Origin: Siminovitchia thermophila
Lineage (GTDB): Bacteria > Bacillota > Bacilli > Bacillales > Bacillaceae_C
Direction of reading: 5' to 3'
DNA length: 64,000 nt
NCBI RefSeq assembly: GCF_016909185.1
Contig: NZ_JAFBFH010000007.1
Span: 100,887-164,886 of the forward strand
Part shown: positions 1-9,866 of the stretch, one piece after another
Position numbering within the stretch: the first letter of the stretch is position 1
Layout: each line of letters starts with the position of its first letter
Made by a program: the position numbers and the translations under genes
The notes under the pieces: generated by a model
Database searches by the model: none
What the model was told of the DNA's origin: nothing
What the model saw: only the letters and a program-made list of their open reading frames with translations

Positions 1-1
1 T

Positions 2-1147
2 GAACAAGAAGAAGTAAAGGCATGGACCTTGCAAACTGTTCGCGGTACGGTTCAGGCCGATATTTTAAAAGAAGACCAGGGGCAAAATACATGCATTTTC
101 TCAACGGAGTTTGCCTTGCGCATGATGGGCGATATTCAGCAATATTTTATTGACCATAAAGTAAGAAATTACTACTCCGTGTCCATTTCCGGATATCATA
201 TTGCCGAAGCTGGAGCCAATCCAATTTCCCAACTGGCTTTTACACTTGCCAACGGTTTTACGTATGTCGAGTATTATTTGAGCCGCGGCATGCATATTGA
301 TGATTTTGCACCGAATCTGTCCTTCTTTTTCTCAAATGGGCTTGACCCTGAATATACAGTGATCGGGAGAGTGGCGAGACGGATTTGGGCGGTTGTCATG
401 CGAGAAAAATATGGAGCGAATGAGCGAAGTCAAAAGTTGAAATATCACGTGCAGACATCGGGCAGATCGCTGCATGCCCAGGAAATTGACTTTAATGATA
501 TCCGCACAACGCTTCAAGCTCTCATGGCCTTGCAGGACAACTGCAATTCCCTTCATACAAATGCGTATGACGAAGCCATTACGACACCGACGGAAGAATC
601 TGTCCGCAGGGCAATGGCGATTCAAATGATTATTACAAAGGAACACGGTCTTTCCAAAAATGAAAATCCGCTTCAAGGTTCGTTTATCATTGAGGAATTG
701 ACGGATCTTGTCGAGGAAGCTGTATTGAAAGAGTTCGAGAAGTTAAATGACCGCGGAGGCGTTCTTGGCGCGATGGAAACACAATACCAGCGCAGTAAAA
801 TTCAGGAAGAATCGATGTATTACGAAATGCTCAAGCACTCTGGGCAGTTGCCGATTATCGGTGTGAACACGTATCTGAATCCAAATCCCCCATCTGAGCA
901 AGAATTGGACAATATGGAGTTGGCCCGTGCTACAAAAGAGGAAAAAGAAACACAAATCCAAAACCTGCGGCAATTCCAGGAGAAACATGAAGACCAAGTA
1001 GAAACAGCACTGAAAAAATTAAAAGAAACGGCCATGAAGGGCGGCAATATTTTTGCCGAACTAATGGAGACAGTTAAAGTGGCCAGTTTGGGACAAATTA
1101 CCAATGCGCTGTACGAAGTTGGCGGCCAGTACCGAAGAAATATGTAG
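2..1147 (+). CDS. icmF: Fused isobutyryl-CoA mutase IcmF, C-terminal part (5' partial)
   Basis: The reading frame is open from base 2 and enters from outside the window, so only the last ~381 residues are seen. They carry the conserved substrate-domain signature of the adenosylcobalamin acyl-CoA mutases ([20 protein letters not shown], then [13 protein letters not shown] and [19 protein letters not shown]). The family interconverts isobutyryl-CoA and n-butyryl-CoA by carbon-skeleton rearrangement in the cytoplasm. In Bacillaceae a fused form (B12 domain, MeaB-like GTPase, mutase domain) often lies near rpoE, as here. The B12 and GTPase domains would lie upstream, so the fused architecture is inferred. 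A separate methylmalonyl-CoA mutase large subunit is the alternative. Confidence 0.85.
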   Translation, partial: EQEEVKAWTLQTVRGTVQADILKEDQGQNTCIFSTEFALRMMGDIQQYFIDHKVRNYYSVSISGYHIAEAGANPISQLAFTLANGFTYVEYYLSRGMHIDDFAPNLSFFFSNGLDPEYTVIGRVARRIWAVVMREKYGANERSQKLKYHVQTSGRSLHAQEIDFNDIRTTLQALMALQDNCNSLHTNAYDEAITTPTEESVRRAMAIQMIITKEHGLSKNENPLQGSFIIEELTDLVEEAVLKEFEKLNDRGGVLGAMETQYQRSKIQEESMYYEMLKHSGQLPIIGVNTYLNPNPPSEQELDNMELARATKEEKETQIQNLRQFQEKHEDQVETALKKLKETAMKGGNIFAELMETVKVASLGQITNALYEVGGQYRRNM

Positions 1148-1222
1148 TCGCGTATATGGATTTTTATCGTATAACAGGATAAAATTATAACTATAAATTG
1201 TTCCATGACTGGATGTGGGTGC

Positions 1223-1420
1223 ATGAAGTTCGGGGTCAAGGTGTTAGGATATTCGATTGCAGTTGCCGTAAGTTATTATTTGTACCAAAGCCGTCTTGGG
1301 GCCATTCCTTTTCTAGCAGCCTCCGCAGTCATGTTTTATTTAGGGTACCGACTATCAAGCCCCATATTCAAGAATGAGAAAACCCGTCCTAAAGAACAAC
1401 CGCCCGAGACGGGGAAGTAG
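1223..1420 (+). CDS. Small two-helix membrane protein, unknown function
   Basis: This 65-residue protein starts MKFGVKVLGYSIAVAVSYYL and has two hydrophobic stretches (about residues 7-23 and 29-44), separated by a short turn, then a charged, proline-containing tail ending PPETGK. An in-frame ATG at 1205 would add six residues (MTGCGC), but no ribosome binding site precedes it; a GGATGTGGG stretch sits before the ATG at 1223. It lies between icmF and a terminator, so it may be the last gene of the icmF transcript. I do not recognise a family and assign no function. Confidence 0.55.
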   Translation: MKFGVKVLGYSIAVAVSYYLYQSRLGAIPFLAASAVMFYLGYRLSSPIFKNEKTRPKEQPPETGK

Positions 1421-1456
1421 CATCCATGGCTTCGTTTAAGGCCACGGATGTTTTTC
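1421..1456 (+). terminator. Intrinsic terminator after the icmF transcript
   Basis: CATCCATGGC (1421-1430) can pair with GCCACGGATG (1441-1450) with one mismatch around a 10-nt loop, and TTTTTCTTTT follows. It separates the icmF unit from the iron transporter. Confidence 0.75.
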
Positions 1457-1503
1457 TTTTGTGCAGCCATGTCTAATTTGTCATAAATTTATCTAAAAAT
1501 AAA

Positions 1504-1531
1504 TTGACAAGAAGGCGGGAATCTATATAAT
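1504..1531 (+). promoter_or_regulatory. Sigma-A promoter of the iron ABC transporter
   Basis: TTGACA (1504-1509) and TATAAT (1526-1531), both perfect consensus hexamers, are 16 bp apart. They lie about 50 bp upstream of the substrate-binding protein start. Confidence 0.85.
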
Positions 1532-1537
1532 TGAAAT

Positions 1538-1552
1538 TGAGAATCGTTATCA
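1538..1552 (+). promoter_or_regulatory. Fur box
   Basis: TGAGAATCGTTATCA matches the 7-1-7 Fur box TGATAATNATTATCA at 13 of the 14 defined positions if T/G wobble in the right arm is excluded from strict counting; on a plain count two bases differ. It lies immediately downstream of the -10 element, where bound Fur would block transcription when iron is plentiful. This fits an iron uptake operon. Confidence 0.8.
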
Positions 1553-1582
1553 ATTCTTATTCAGTCAAGGAGTTGTTCACTA

Positions 1583-2659
1583 GTGAGAAAAATAGTAGCT
1601 TTTGTACTTTGTGTCTTTATGATGACACTTGCAGCGTGTGGAAATCAAAATTCGGCTCCAAAAGATAATGAGTCGGATAAGCAGAATAAAAAAGAAGAAA
1701 CAAAAGAAAAGGTTGTTAACTTATATTCAAGCAGGCATTACGATGTCGACGATGAATTATACGGAAAGTTTGAAGAAAAGACAGGCATTAAGGTAAACGT
1801 TATCAAAGGTGAAGCAGATGAGCTGCTTGAGCGTATTAAGCGGGAAGGCGATGCAACCCAGGCCGATTTGTTTTTGACGGCGGATGCCGGCAGGCTGTTC
1901 CGTGCGAAAGATGCTGATGTTCTGGAGTCTGTCGAAAGCGATACGCTTGACAAGCAAGTTCCCAAGAAATTCAGAGATAATGACAAAACTTGGTACGGTT
2001 TGACAAAAAGAGCGCGAATTTTAGTGTATAATAAAGATAAAGTAAAAGAAGACGAGCTTTCCACATACGAAGATTTAGTGGATGAAAAATGGAAAGGGCG
2101 CATTCTTGTTCGTTCCTCCGAAAATATTTACAATCAGTCATTATTGGCTTCCTTTATTGAAATTGACGGCGAAGAAAAAGCGAAAGAATGGGCTGAAGGT
2201 ATTGTGAAAAATATGGCGAGAAAACCGGAAGGCGGAGACCGTGACCAGGCTAAAGCAATTGCTGCTGGTGTGGGTGACGTCGCCATTATGAACACATACT
2301 ATTTTGGCCAGATGCTCAATTCCGAAGATCCGGAAGAAGTGAAAGTGGCTGAGCAGCTCGGCGTTTTCTTCCCTAACCAGGAAACAACGGGAACACATGT
2401 GAACATCAGTGGAGCCGGCGTTGTCAAAGGGTCAAAAAATAAAGAAAATGCCATTGCCCTCCTTGAATACTTAACAAGCGAAGAGGCGCAAGGAAAATTT
2501 GCGGAAGCAAACTATGAATATCCAGTAAATGAAAAAGTTGAACCATCCGAGTTATTAAAGTCATGGGGAGAGTTTAAAGAACAAGATATTCCTCTTTCAG
2601 TACTTGGCGATAACAATGCCAAGGCACTCATGGTCTTTAATGAAGTAGGCTGGCAATAA
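1583..2659 (+). CDS. Iron(III) ABC transporter, substrate-binding lipoprotein (FbpA/FutA type)
   Basis: This 358-residue protein has a lipoprotein signal peptide ending LAAC with Cys19 as the lipidation site, followed by a polar Lys/Glu-rich linker. The mature part reads as a periplasmic-binding type 2 iron protein: VNLYSSRHYDVDDELYGKF near the start and adjacent tyrosines Tyr239-Tyr240 (NTYYFGQ), the position of iron ligands in FbpA-type proteins. The start is GTG at 1583 after CAAGGAG. It should capture Fe3+ at the outer face of the membrane and pass it to the downstream permease. The Fur box and the gene order support iron; thiamine or 2-aminoethylphosphonate binders of the same fold are less likely. 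Confidence 0.88.
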   Translation: MRKIVAFVLCVFMMTLAACGNQNSAPKDNESDKQNKKEETKEKVVNLYSSRHYDVDDELYGKFEEKTGIKVNVIKGEADELLERIKREGDATQADLFLTADAGRLFRAKDADVLESVESDTLDKQVPKKFRDNDKTWYGLTKRARILVYNKDKVKEDELSTYEDLVDEKWKGRILVRSSENIYNQSLLASFIEIDGEEKAKEWAEGIVKNMARKPEGGDRDQAKAIAAGVGDVAIMNTYYFGQMLNSEDPEEVKVAEQLGVFFPNQETTGTHVNISGAGVVKGSKNKENAIALLEYLTSEEAQGKFAEANYEYPVNEKVEPSELLKSWGEFKEQDIPLSVLGDNNAKALMVFNEVGWQ

Positions 2660-2668
2660 GGAATATGA

Positions 2669-2693
2669 CCCTTGCCGTTTGGTGCGGCAAGGG
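2669..2693 (+). other. Stable intergenic hairpin inside the iron transporter operon
   Basis: CCCTTGCCG (2669-2677) and CGGCAAGGG (2685-2693) form a perfect 9-bp stem around a 7-nt loop. There is no U-run after it, so it is not a good terminator. It sits between the binding-protein and permease genes, where such hairpins often protect the upstream mRNA end and raise binding-protein yield. That role is inferred. Confidence 0.6.
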
Positions 2694-2723
2694 GCGTTGC
2701 TATATTAATGGGGTGTAAGTTTC

Positions 2724-4352
2724 GTGCGAAAGTTGGTTAATGTAAACGGTTGGACGGTCGCTGCCGCCATCATTATCATATTGTTGTTTTTGCCGAATTT
2801 GGCGATCGTTTCAGGCTTGTTTACGCCGTCAAATGAAAACTGGGAGCATATTAAGGAATTTGTGCTGTATAAATATCTGCAGACATCTCTCATTCTTGTA
2901 CTCTCAACCGCTTTTTTGACAATTGCCATTGGGTTGAGTCTCGCTTGGCTCATTGCCCAGTACAACTTTCCGCTGCGGAACTTTTTAAAGTGGGCGCTCA
3001 TTTTGCCCCTTTCGATTCCGCCATTTATCGGTGCTTACACCTATCATGGCATTCTCAATTATACGGGTATTATTCAAAAAACACTCCGGAACCAATTTGA
3101 TATGTCCTTGGATCCGAATTATTTTAACATCATGAATATACCAGGGGCTATTTTTATCTATACACTTTTTTTATATCCATATGTATATACCATTACGAGG
3201 ATTTTTCTGTCACAGCAGACGGCTTCCCTCATTGAAAGCGCGAGAGTGCTAGGGAAAGGGCCATGGCAAATTTTTTTCCAGGTTGTGCTTCCCATTTCGA
3301 GAGCAGCCGTCGTTGGCGGTGCCAGCTTAGTCATATTGGAAGTACTGAATGATTACGGTGTGGTCAAATATTACGGTATTCAAACGTTCAGCACAGCCAT
3401 TTTTCAAGCTTGGTTTGGGCTTGGTGATGTCGGAACTTCAATCAAACTCGCCGGTACATTGATGGTCCTTGTCATTTTGATTCTTATTGTGGAGAAGCTA
3501 TTGCGTGGCAGGAAGCAATTCAGCTTTTCTACAACGAAAATCAGGCCGCTTCCGCTTGTCCAATTGACCGGCATGAAAGCCAAATTGGCTTCCATATACG
3601 GTATGACCGTTTTAAGCTTTGGTTTTTTCATACCGGTTTTGCAATTAGTCGATTGGCTTGTGCTCACATGGGGGAAAATCCCATTCCAGGAATTTTTCAC
3701 ATATGTGAAAAATTCAGTCTTTGTGGCGGGAACCAGCGCCGCCATCATTATCGCTTTCGCGCTCGTTGTCGGCAATTTCAGCAGGCTTGTTCACGGAAAA
3801 GTGGCGAAAACAATGCCAAAGGTAACGGTGCTGGGCTACTCCATCCCTGGGGCGGTGATTGCCGTAGCGGTCGTTACGACCTTTATTGCCATTGATCAGA
3901 TGCTTGCTCCCATTTATCAAAGAATGGGCCTGCAAACGACGCTTGTGTTAAGTGTTAGCATTGTGATGCTCATCACCGCCTACATTATTCGGTTTTTTGC
4001 GATTGGCTTTCATTCGATTGAATCTGGTTATGATAAAATAGGAACAGATTTTCGCGATGCTTCACGCCTGCTTGGCATGGGGCTGACAAAAACATTCATC
4101 AAAGTGGATGTTCCTTTGATGAAAGGCGCCATTATTAGCGGATTTATTCTTGTTTTTATTGATATATTAAAGGAAATACCGTTGACATTAATCCTTCGGC
4201 CGTTTAATTTTGATACCTTGTCCACAAAAGCGTTTCAGTACGCGAGTGATGAAAAAATCATGGAAGCGTCCCAGGCTTCCCTGGTGATTGTTGCTCTTAG
4301 CGCTTTGTCTATCTTTGTCTTTCACAAGCTACTTGAAAAGGAGCCGCGATAA
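2724..4352 (+). CDS. Iron ABC transporter, two-domain permease (FbpB type)
   Basis: This 542-residue integral membrane protein consists of two homologous permease halves. Each carries an EAA-loop motif that docks the ATPase: ESARVLGKGPWQIFFQVVLP in the first half and DASRLLGMGLTKTFIKVDVP in the second. Many hydrophobic helices are visible, starting at VAAAIIIILLFLPNLAIVSG. The start is GTG at 2724 preceded by a GGGGTG stretch. Fused permeases of this length are typical of FbpB-like iron importers. The gene ends one base before the ATPase gene, consistent with translational coupling. It should form the channel for Fe3+ delivered by the lipoprotein upstream. Confidence 0.88.
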   Translation: MRKLVNVNGWTVAAAIIIILLFLPNLAIVSGLFTPSNENWEHIKEFVLYKYLQTSLILVLSTAFLTIAIGLSLAWLIAQYNFPLRNFLKWALILPLSIPPFIGAYTYHGILNYTGIIQKTLRNQFDMSLDPNYFNIMNIPGAIFIYTLFLYPYVYTITRIFLSQQTASLIESARVLGKGPWQIFFQVVLPISRAAVVGGASLVILEVLNDYGVVKYYGIQTFSTAIFQAWFGLGDVGTSIKLAGTLMVLVILILIVEKLLRGRKQFSFSTTKIRPLPLVQLTGMKAKLASIYGMTVLSFGFFIPVLQLVDWLVLTWGKIPFQEFFTYVKNSVFVAGTSAAIIIAFALVVGNFSRLVHGKVAKTMPKVTVLGYSIPGAVIAVAVVTTFIAIDQMLAPIYQRMGLQTTLVLSVSIVMLITAYIIRFFAIGFHSIESGYDKIGTDFRDASRLLGMGLTKTFIKVDVPLMKGAIISGFILVFIDILKEIPLTLILRPFNFDTLSTKAFQYASDEKIMEASQASLVIVALSALSIFVFHKLLEKEPR

Positions 4353-5090
4353 ATGTTTATTTCGATAGAAAACGTATGCTTTTGTTATGACCCGAAAGAA
4401 AGAGCAGTGGATGGATTTTCAATGAAAATTGAAAAAGGTGAAGTAGTTTCCATACTGGGGCCGAGCGGGAGCGGAAAAAGTACCTTGCTTCGTTTATTTG
4501 CCGGATTGGAAGTGCCTTGTGAAGGTTCTTTTACAATCGAGGATGTAGTTATATTCAATGATAAATCATTCATTCAGCCCGAAAAGCGCGGGATCGGCAT
4601 GGTGTTTCAGGATTATGCCCTCTTTCCTCATATGACCGTCGAGGAAAACATCGCGTTTGGCCTGAATAAAATGAAGAAAGCGGAGAAAAAAGCAAGAGTG
4701 GCCGAAGTGCTTGAGATCGTCGAATTAACGGGATATGAAAAAAGATACCCGCACCAGCTGAGCGGGGGCCAGCAGCAGCGGGTGGCCATCGCCAGAGCGA
4801 TTGCTCCGAATCCCAACCTTCTTTTGCTTGATGAACCGTTTAGTAATTTAGATGCCGAGTTGCAAGTGAAAATCAGAAAGGACTTGCGCAACATCTTAAA
4901 GGCTGCCGGCATTACCGCCATCTTTGTCACCCATGACGAGAATGACGCCTTGGCAATTGCCGACCGGATTGTTCAATTAAAAGATGGAAAAATTGTCCAT
5001 AGCGGGAGGCCGTGCGATATTCTTGGCGCCCAATCCTGGTCTGGAAAAAACGTGCAACACCTTGAGAAAGAAGATCTCATTGAAGTTTAA
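4353..5090 (+). CDS. Iron ABC transporter, ATP-binding protein (FbpC type)
   Basis: This 245-residue ATPase shows Walker A GPSGSGKST at residues 36-44, the Q-loop VFQDYALFPH, the ABC signature LSGGQQQR at 136-143, Walker B LLLLDEP with Asp160-Glu161, and the switch histidine in FVTHDENDA. It follows the permease with no gap. It should energise iron import. At 245 residues it lacks most of the C-terminal regulatory domain found in longer FbpC/PotA proteins. The three genes form one unit ending at the terminator just downstream. Confidence 0.88.
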   Translation: MFISIENVCFCYDPKERAVDGFSMKIEKGEVVSILGPSGSGKSTLLRLFAGLEVPCEGSFTIEDVVIFNDKSFIQPEKRGIGMVFQDYALFPHMTVEENIAFGLNKMKKAEKKARVAEVLEIVELTGYEKRYPHQLSGGQQQRVAIARAIAPNPNLLLLDEPFSNLDAELQVKIRKDLRNILKAAGITAIFVTHDENDALAIADRIVQLKDGKIVHSGRPCDILGAQSWSGKNVQHLEKEDLIEV

Positions 5091-5098
5091 AAAACTTT

Positions 5099-5129
5099 TC
5101 CAAACTCTTCGGAGTTTGGATTTTTTTTT
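5099..5129 (+). terminator. Intrinsic terminator of the iron transporter operon
   Basis: TCCAAACTC (5099-5107), a TTCG tetraloop and GAGTTTGGA (5112-5120) form a perfect 9-bp hairpin followed by nine T residues. Confidence 0.92.
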
Positions 5130-5292
5130 GCTGTTTTTTTGAATTCGGGCTTTTTTTCATCTTAATAGAGAAATAAACATGAAAAGAGTAGCATAAACGA
5201 AAGATATTTGTTTATAATGTTGAGTATGGATTTTTAACTATAAGGCTATTGAGAGCCATTTAAATACATATAGCGGAAAGGTTGTGCGATGA

Positions 5293-5832
5293 TTGAACTT
5301 GCAAAATTTAACGTTGGAAGAACGGGAAGAAATGTCACTTATTGAAATTGCACAGTATTTGTTGGAAGAAAAAAAGGAGGCTTTACCATTTCAGGAATTG
5401 GTTGCTCAAATTGCCAACTATTTGGAGCTTTCGGATGAGGAAATGTCTTCGCGAATGCTACAATTTTATACGGATTTAAACGTGGACGGACGCTTTTTGA
5501 CATTGGGTGAAAACCGCTGGGGCCTGAAAGAGTGGTATCCGTTTGATCAAGTAGACGAAGAAATCATCGCTCCCGTCAAACCGAAGAAGAAAAAGAAAGC
5601 AAAACGGGCCTTTGAAGAAGATGAGGAGTTGCTCGAACTGGAAGAAGAAGATCTTGAATACGACATGGATCTTGAAGATGAAGACGTAGAAGAAGATGAA
5701 AGCCTGGAGGCGCTTCGAGAGGAAGAAGAAGCGGAATATGAAGAAGAAGAATTGTTGGATGACGAGGATTATGAACTGGAAGAAGAAGAGGAGGAAGACG
5801 TCGATTTAGAAGAAGAAGAAGAGGAAGAATAA
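5293..5832 (+). CDS. rpoE: DNA-directed RNA polymerase delta subunit
   Basis: This is the Gram-positive delta subunit, which displaces nucleic acids from RNA polymerase and speeds recycling. The N-terminal HARE-HTH domain (about residues 1-90) includes MSLIEIAQYLLEEKK, FYTDLNVDGRFLTLGENRWGL and WYPFDQVDEE. A basic patch (PKKKKKAKR) follows, then a tail of about 75 residues that is almost entirely Glu/Asp. At 179 residues it is of usual length. The start is TTG at 5293 behind GAAAGG; the protein would then begin MNLQNLTLEEREEM, which aligns with the B. subtilis N-terminus better than the internal Met. It is followed by pyrG, as throughout the Bacillaceae. Confidence 0.92.
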   Translation: MNLQNLTLEEREEMSLIEIAQYLLEEKKEALPFQELVAQIANYLELSDEEMSSRMLQFYTDLNVDGRFLTLGENRWGLKEWYPFDQVDEEIIAPVKPKKKKKAKRAFEEDEELLELEEEDLEYDMDLEDEDVEEDESLEALREEEEAEYEEEELLDDEDYELEEEEEEDVDLEEEEEEE

Positions 5833-5836
5833 AATC

Positions 5837-5948
5837 TTGACTTCTCTTCTCCTAATCTGTAGTATTTTATTTGGGCTCCTTGAAAAAGGACATACAGATA
5901 ATATGTAACGCTCCCGTACAGCAATTTGTGGCGGGGCGTTTTTTATTT
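5837..5948 (+). promoter_or_regulatory. pyrG promoter and CTP-responsive attenuator leader
   Basis: TTGACT (5837-5842) and TAGTAT (5860-5865), 17 bp apart, place the start at the GGGCTCC run at 5873-5879. This is the initially transcribed sequence known from B. subtilis pyrG. There, low CTP makes polymerase stutter and add extra G residues, which pair with a C/U-rich segment and prevent termination. Here the leader keeps both partners: CTCCC at 5911-5915 forms the 5' arm of a terminator (AACGCTCC 5907-5914 with GGGGCGTT 5933-5940) followed by T residues. The mechanism is transferred from B. subtilis; the elements are seen directly. Confidence 0.82.
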
Positions 5949-5979
5949 TAGTAACTTTGGGAAACATGAGGAAGGATAA

Positions 5980-7593
<1,614 letters not shown>

Positions 7594-7603
7594 TCGATGT
7601 ATG

Positions 7604-7640
7604 AAAAAGCTGCCTTCATCACAAGGGCAGCTTTATTTAT
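7604..7640. terminator. Bidirectional terminator between pyrG and ywjG
   Basis: AAAGCTGCC (7606-7614) pairs with GGCAGCTTT (7626-7634), with A residues on the left and T residues on the right. It can end pyrG on the plus strand and ywjG on the minus strand; it overlaps the ywjG stop codon. Confidence 0.8.
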
Positions 7641-8154
7641 ATTCTTCCAGCATATCGTCTATGTTGAATTTGAGACCATAATAAATATACAAAGCGGACA
7701 TTAAGGAAGGAATACAAACGCGGTTCCCGTCTTCAGCAGGAAGAATGGGCTTGATTACGTGAGTATTGATATGTATATCAGCTAATTGTGATAAACATTC
7801 CGCACCATCTTTTACCGTACCGGCAACAGATACAAATGGAATGCCTTTTTCTGCAAGAGTTTTCCCAAGAGAAAGCGCATCTTGATCATCGGATAGGCGT
7901 GTGAAAACAATCACTCTGTCCGTGTGGGACAATTGTGATGATTGTTCAAGCTTTTTCGTTTTTTTCATCGGCTCGGGTCCATTCAAGGCATTCATGACGA
8001 CTCCTTCCATTTCGCCATACCCTTTTATAAAGATAGAACCTTCCCCGACAGCTGCTTGGGCCAAAAGCCGGGCTCCGTCTTCTAATGGAAATTCTTCTTT
8101 CTCTCTAACGCTGGAAAATACGCCGATCAGTTGCGTGGATAGCATTTTCAACAT
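7633..8154 (-). CDS. ywjG: DUF2529 family protein YwjG
   Basis: This 173-residue protein lies between pyrG and spo0F on the opposite strand, the place of B. subtilis ywjG. It looks like a phosphosugar-binding (SIS-like) fold: IFIKGYGEMEGVV, then DRVIVFTRLSDDQDALSLGK and FVSVAG segments resembling a nucleotide or sugar-phosphate loop. An upstream in-frame ATG would make it 20 residues longer. The ATG at 8154 is preferred because AAAAGGAG lies 8 nt before it. Its biochemical role is not established in any species I know. The 3' end overlaps the shared terminator. Confidence 0.8.
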   Translation of the reverse strand: MLKMLSTQLIGVFSSVREKEEFPLEDGARLLAQAAVGEGSIFIKGYGEMEGVVMNALNGPEPMKKTKKLEQSSQLSHTDRVIVFTRLSDDQDALSLGKTLAEKGIPFVSVAGTVKDGAECLSQLADIHINTHVIKPILPAEDGNRVCIPSLMSALYIYYGLKFNIDDMLEEYK

Positions 8155-8242
8155 ATATGTTGCTCCTTTTTGGAAAAATATACATATATTATAGGCACAT
8201 TTATGGAATAGCAAAAGAAATATGATCGGGTTGAATACTTTA

Positions 8243-8272
8243 GAAGGAAAAAATGTAACTCATATCGAACTT
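8243..8272 (+). promoter_or_regulatory. Probable sigma-H promoter of spo0F
   Basis: GAAGGAAAA (8243-8251) matches the sigma-H -35 consensus RNAGGAWWW, and ATCGAACTT (8264-8272) matches the -10 consensus RNNGAATWW at all but one position, with 12 bp between. B. subtilis spo0F is known to have a sigma-H promoter that raises its transcription at the onset of sporulation. Experimental support for this site is lacking. Confidence 0.65.
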
Positions 8273-8375
8273 AACATACTATAGAAAAAATATTAAAAAT
8301 AAATATATAATGCTAGTATTTTATACTTAATGGAGGGGTTTATTGAGGAATATAAACAATAGGGGGATGAATATA

Positions 8376-8735
8376 TTGAAACAAAAAGTGTTAATAGTCG
8401 ATGACCAATTCGGAATAAGAACATTACTGAATGAAGTGTTGCAAAAAGAAGGTTATGAAATATATCAGGCTGCCAATGGTCTTCAGGCATTGCATGTTAT
8501 GAAACAACATGCTCCCGACCTTGTTCTTCTTGATATCAAAATCCCTGGGATGGACGGGCTTGAAATATTGAAAAAAATGAAGGAAATAAATCCCGAGATC
8601 CGCGTCATCATCATGACGGCGTACGGGGAACTGGATATGATAGAAAAAACAAAAAAGCTCGGAGCCCTTGCCCATTTTTCCAAGCCGTTTGATATTGAAG
8701 AAATCCGTACTGCAGTCAAACAATACGTATCCTAA
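8376..8735 (+). CDS. spo0F: Sporulation response regulator Spo0F
   Basis: This single-domain receiver protein of about 119 residues is the middle carrier of the sporulation phosphorelay (KinA-E to Spo0F to Spo0B to Spo0A). Receiver landmarks are [10 protein letters not shown] (acidic pair), [12 protein letters not shown] (phosphoacceptor Asp), IIMTAYGE (switch Thr) and HFSKPFD (conserved Lys); no output domain follows. The TTG at 8376 is chosen because AGGGGG lies 9 nt upstream. An ATG at 8367 abuts that site, and a TTG at 8343 would add 11 residues after another GGAGGGG. It is monocistronic, between ywjG and fbaA. Confidence 0.92.
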   Translation: MKQKVLIVDDQFGIRTLLNEVLQKEGYEIYQAANGLQALHVMKQHAPDLVLLDIKIPGMDGLEILKKMKEINPEIRVIIMTAYGELDMIEKTKKLGALAHFSKPFDIEEIRTAVKQYVS

Positions 8736-8885
8736 CAAATAAAAAACCACATAAATCTTTTCTCCTTTCGGTCTCCGCTCTTCATTGGTATTCAACCAAA
8801 TAATCTGTTATGATGAAACTGCGAAAATTGGGTACAGTTTCATGTGGTTGTGCAGGCAGTCCCAATGTAAAAGGAGGAAAAAGTT

Positions 8886-9749
8886 GTGCCATTAGTATCG
8901 ATGACAGAAATGCTCAAGCGAGCAAATAAAGAAAAATACGCAGTCGGCCAATTTAACCTGAATAATTTGGAGTTTACCCAAGCGATACTTCAAGCTGCTC
9001 AAGAAGAAAAATCACCCGTTATTTTAGGAGTATCCGAGGGAGCTGCTCGTTATATGGGTGGATTTAAATTGGTCGTACAGATGGTAAAAGCGCTTATGGA
9101 AGAATATGGAATTACGGTCCCTGTTGCTATTCATCTTGACCATGGTTCCAGCTTTGAAAAATGCGCCAAGGCGATTCATGCCGGTTTTACATCTGTCATG
9201 ATCGACGGCTCACACTTGCCGCTTGACGAAAATATTGCATTGACGAAAAAGGTGGTTGAACTTGCCCATCTGTTTGGCGTTTCAGTGGAAGCGGAATTGG
9301 GGCGGATCGGCGGACAAGAAGACGATCTATCTGTCGATGATGCAGAAGCTTCGTATGCCATTCCTGCCGAGTGTGACCAACTCGTTCGTGAAACCGGAGT
9401 AGATTGTTTTGCGCCGGCTCTTGGATCGGTACACGGTCCTTATAAAGGAGAACCTAAGCTCGGATTTGACCGTATGGAAGAAGTGATGAAATTAACGGGA
9501 GTGCCACTTGTGCTTCATGGCGGTACAGGCATTCCGCTGAAGGATATTCAAAAAGCCATTTCCTTGGGAACGGCAAAAATTAACGTAAATACAGAAAACC
9601 AAATGTCTTCCGCGAAACGCGTACGGGAAGTATTGCGCGACAATCCGGAAATGTACGATCCGAGAAAATATCTCGGCCCTGCCAGAGAAGCGATCAAAGA
9701 TACCGTAAAGGGCAAAATGCGTGACTTTGGCTCAGCCGGTAAAGCGTAA
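8886..9749 (+). CDS. fbaA: Class II fructose-bisphosphate aldolase
   Basis: This 287-residue zinc aldolase cleaves fructose 1,6-bisphosphate to dihydroxyacetone phosphate and glyceraldehyde 3-phosphate in glycolysis and does the reverse in gluconeogenesis. The metal and substrate motifs of class II enzymes are present: [34 protein letters not shown] and INVNTENQ. The GTG at 8886 follows AAAGGAGG. A likely promoter is TTGGTA (8785-8790) and TATGAT (8809-8814), 18 bp apart. It precedes a transaldolase and, further on, glpX, so this stretch is rich in central carbon genes. Confidence 0.95.
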   Translation: MPLVSMTEMLKRANKEKYAVGQFNLNNLEFTQAILQAAQEEKSPVILGVSEGAARYMGGFKLVVQMVKALMEEYGITVPVAIHLDHGSSFEKCAKAIHAGFTSVMIDGSHLPLDENIALTKKVVELAHLFGVSVEAELGRIGGQEDDLSVDDAEASYAIPAECDQLVRETGVDCFAPALGSVHGPYKGEPKLGFDRMEEVMKLTGVPLVLHGGTGIPLKDIQKAISLGTAKINVNTENQMSSAKRVREVLRDNPEMYDPRKYLGPAREAIKDTVKGKMRDFGSAGKA

Positions 9750-9800
9750 TGGATTCTGCGGCAACATAATGGTTGCTGTCGTCAGCCATTCGGTAAGACC

Positions 9801-9838
9801 GAAACCGCCAGTGAGAGTATGGCGGTTTCCCTTTATTC
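9801..9838 (+). terminator. Terminator or attenuator between fbaA and tal
   Basis: GAAACCGCCA (9801-9810) and TGGCGGTTTC (9820-9829) form a perfect 10-bp stem with a 9-nt loop, followed by CCCTTTATT. The U-tract is weak, so partial read-through into the next gene is likely. Confidence 0.65.
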
Positions 9839-9866
9839 TATTATAAATGTGAAGGAGTTGTGTAGC

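Noticed and set aside
8343..8375. Longer N-terminus of Spo0F from TTG 8343 or ATG 8367
   Set aside because: The extension lacks similarity to Spo0F, and the best-spaced ribosome binding site serves TTG 8376. Kept as an alternative in the entry only.
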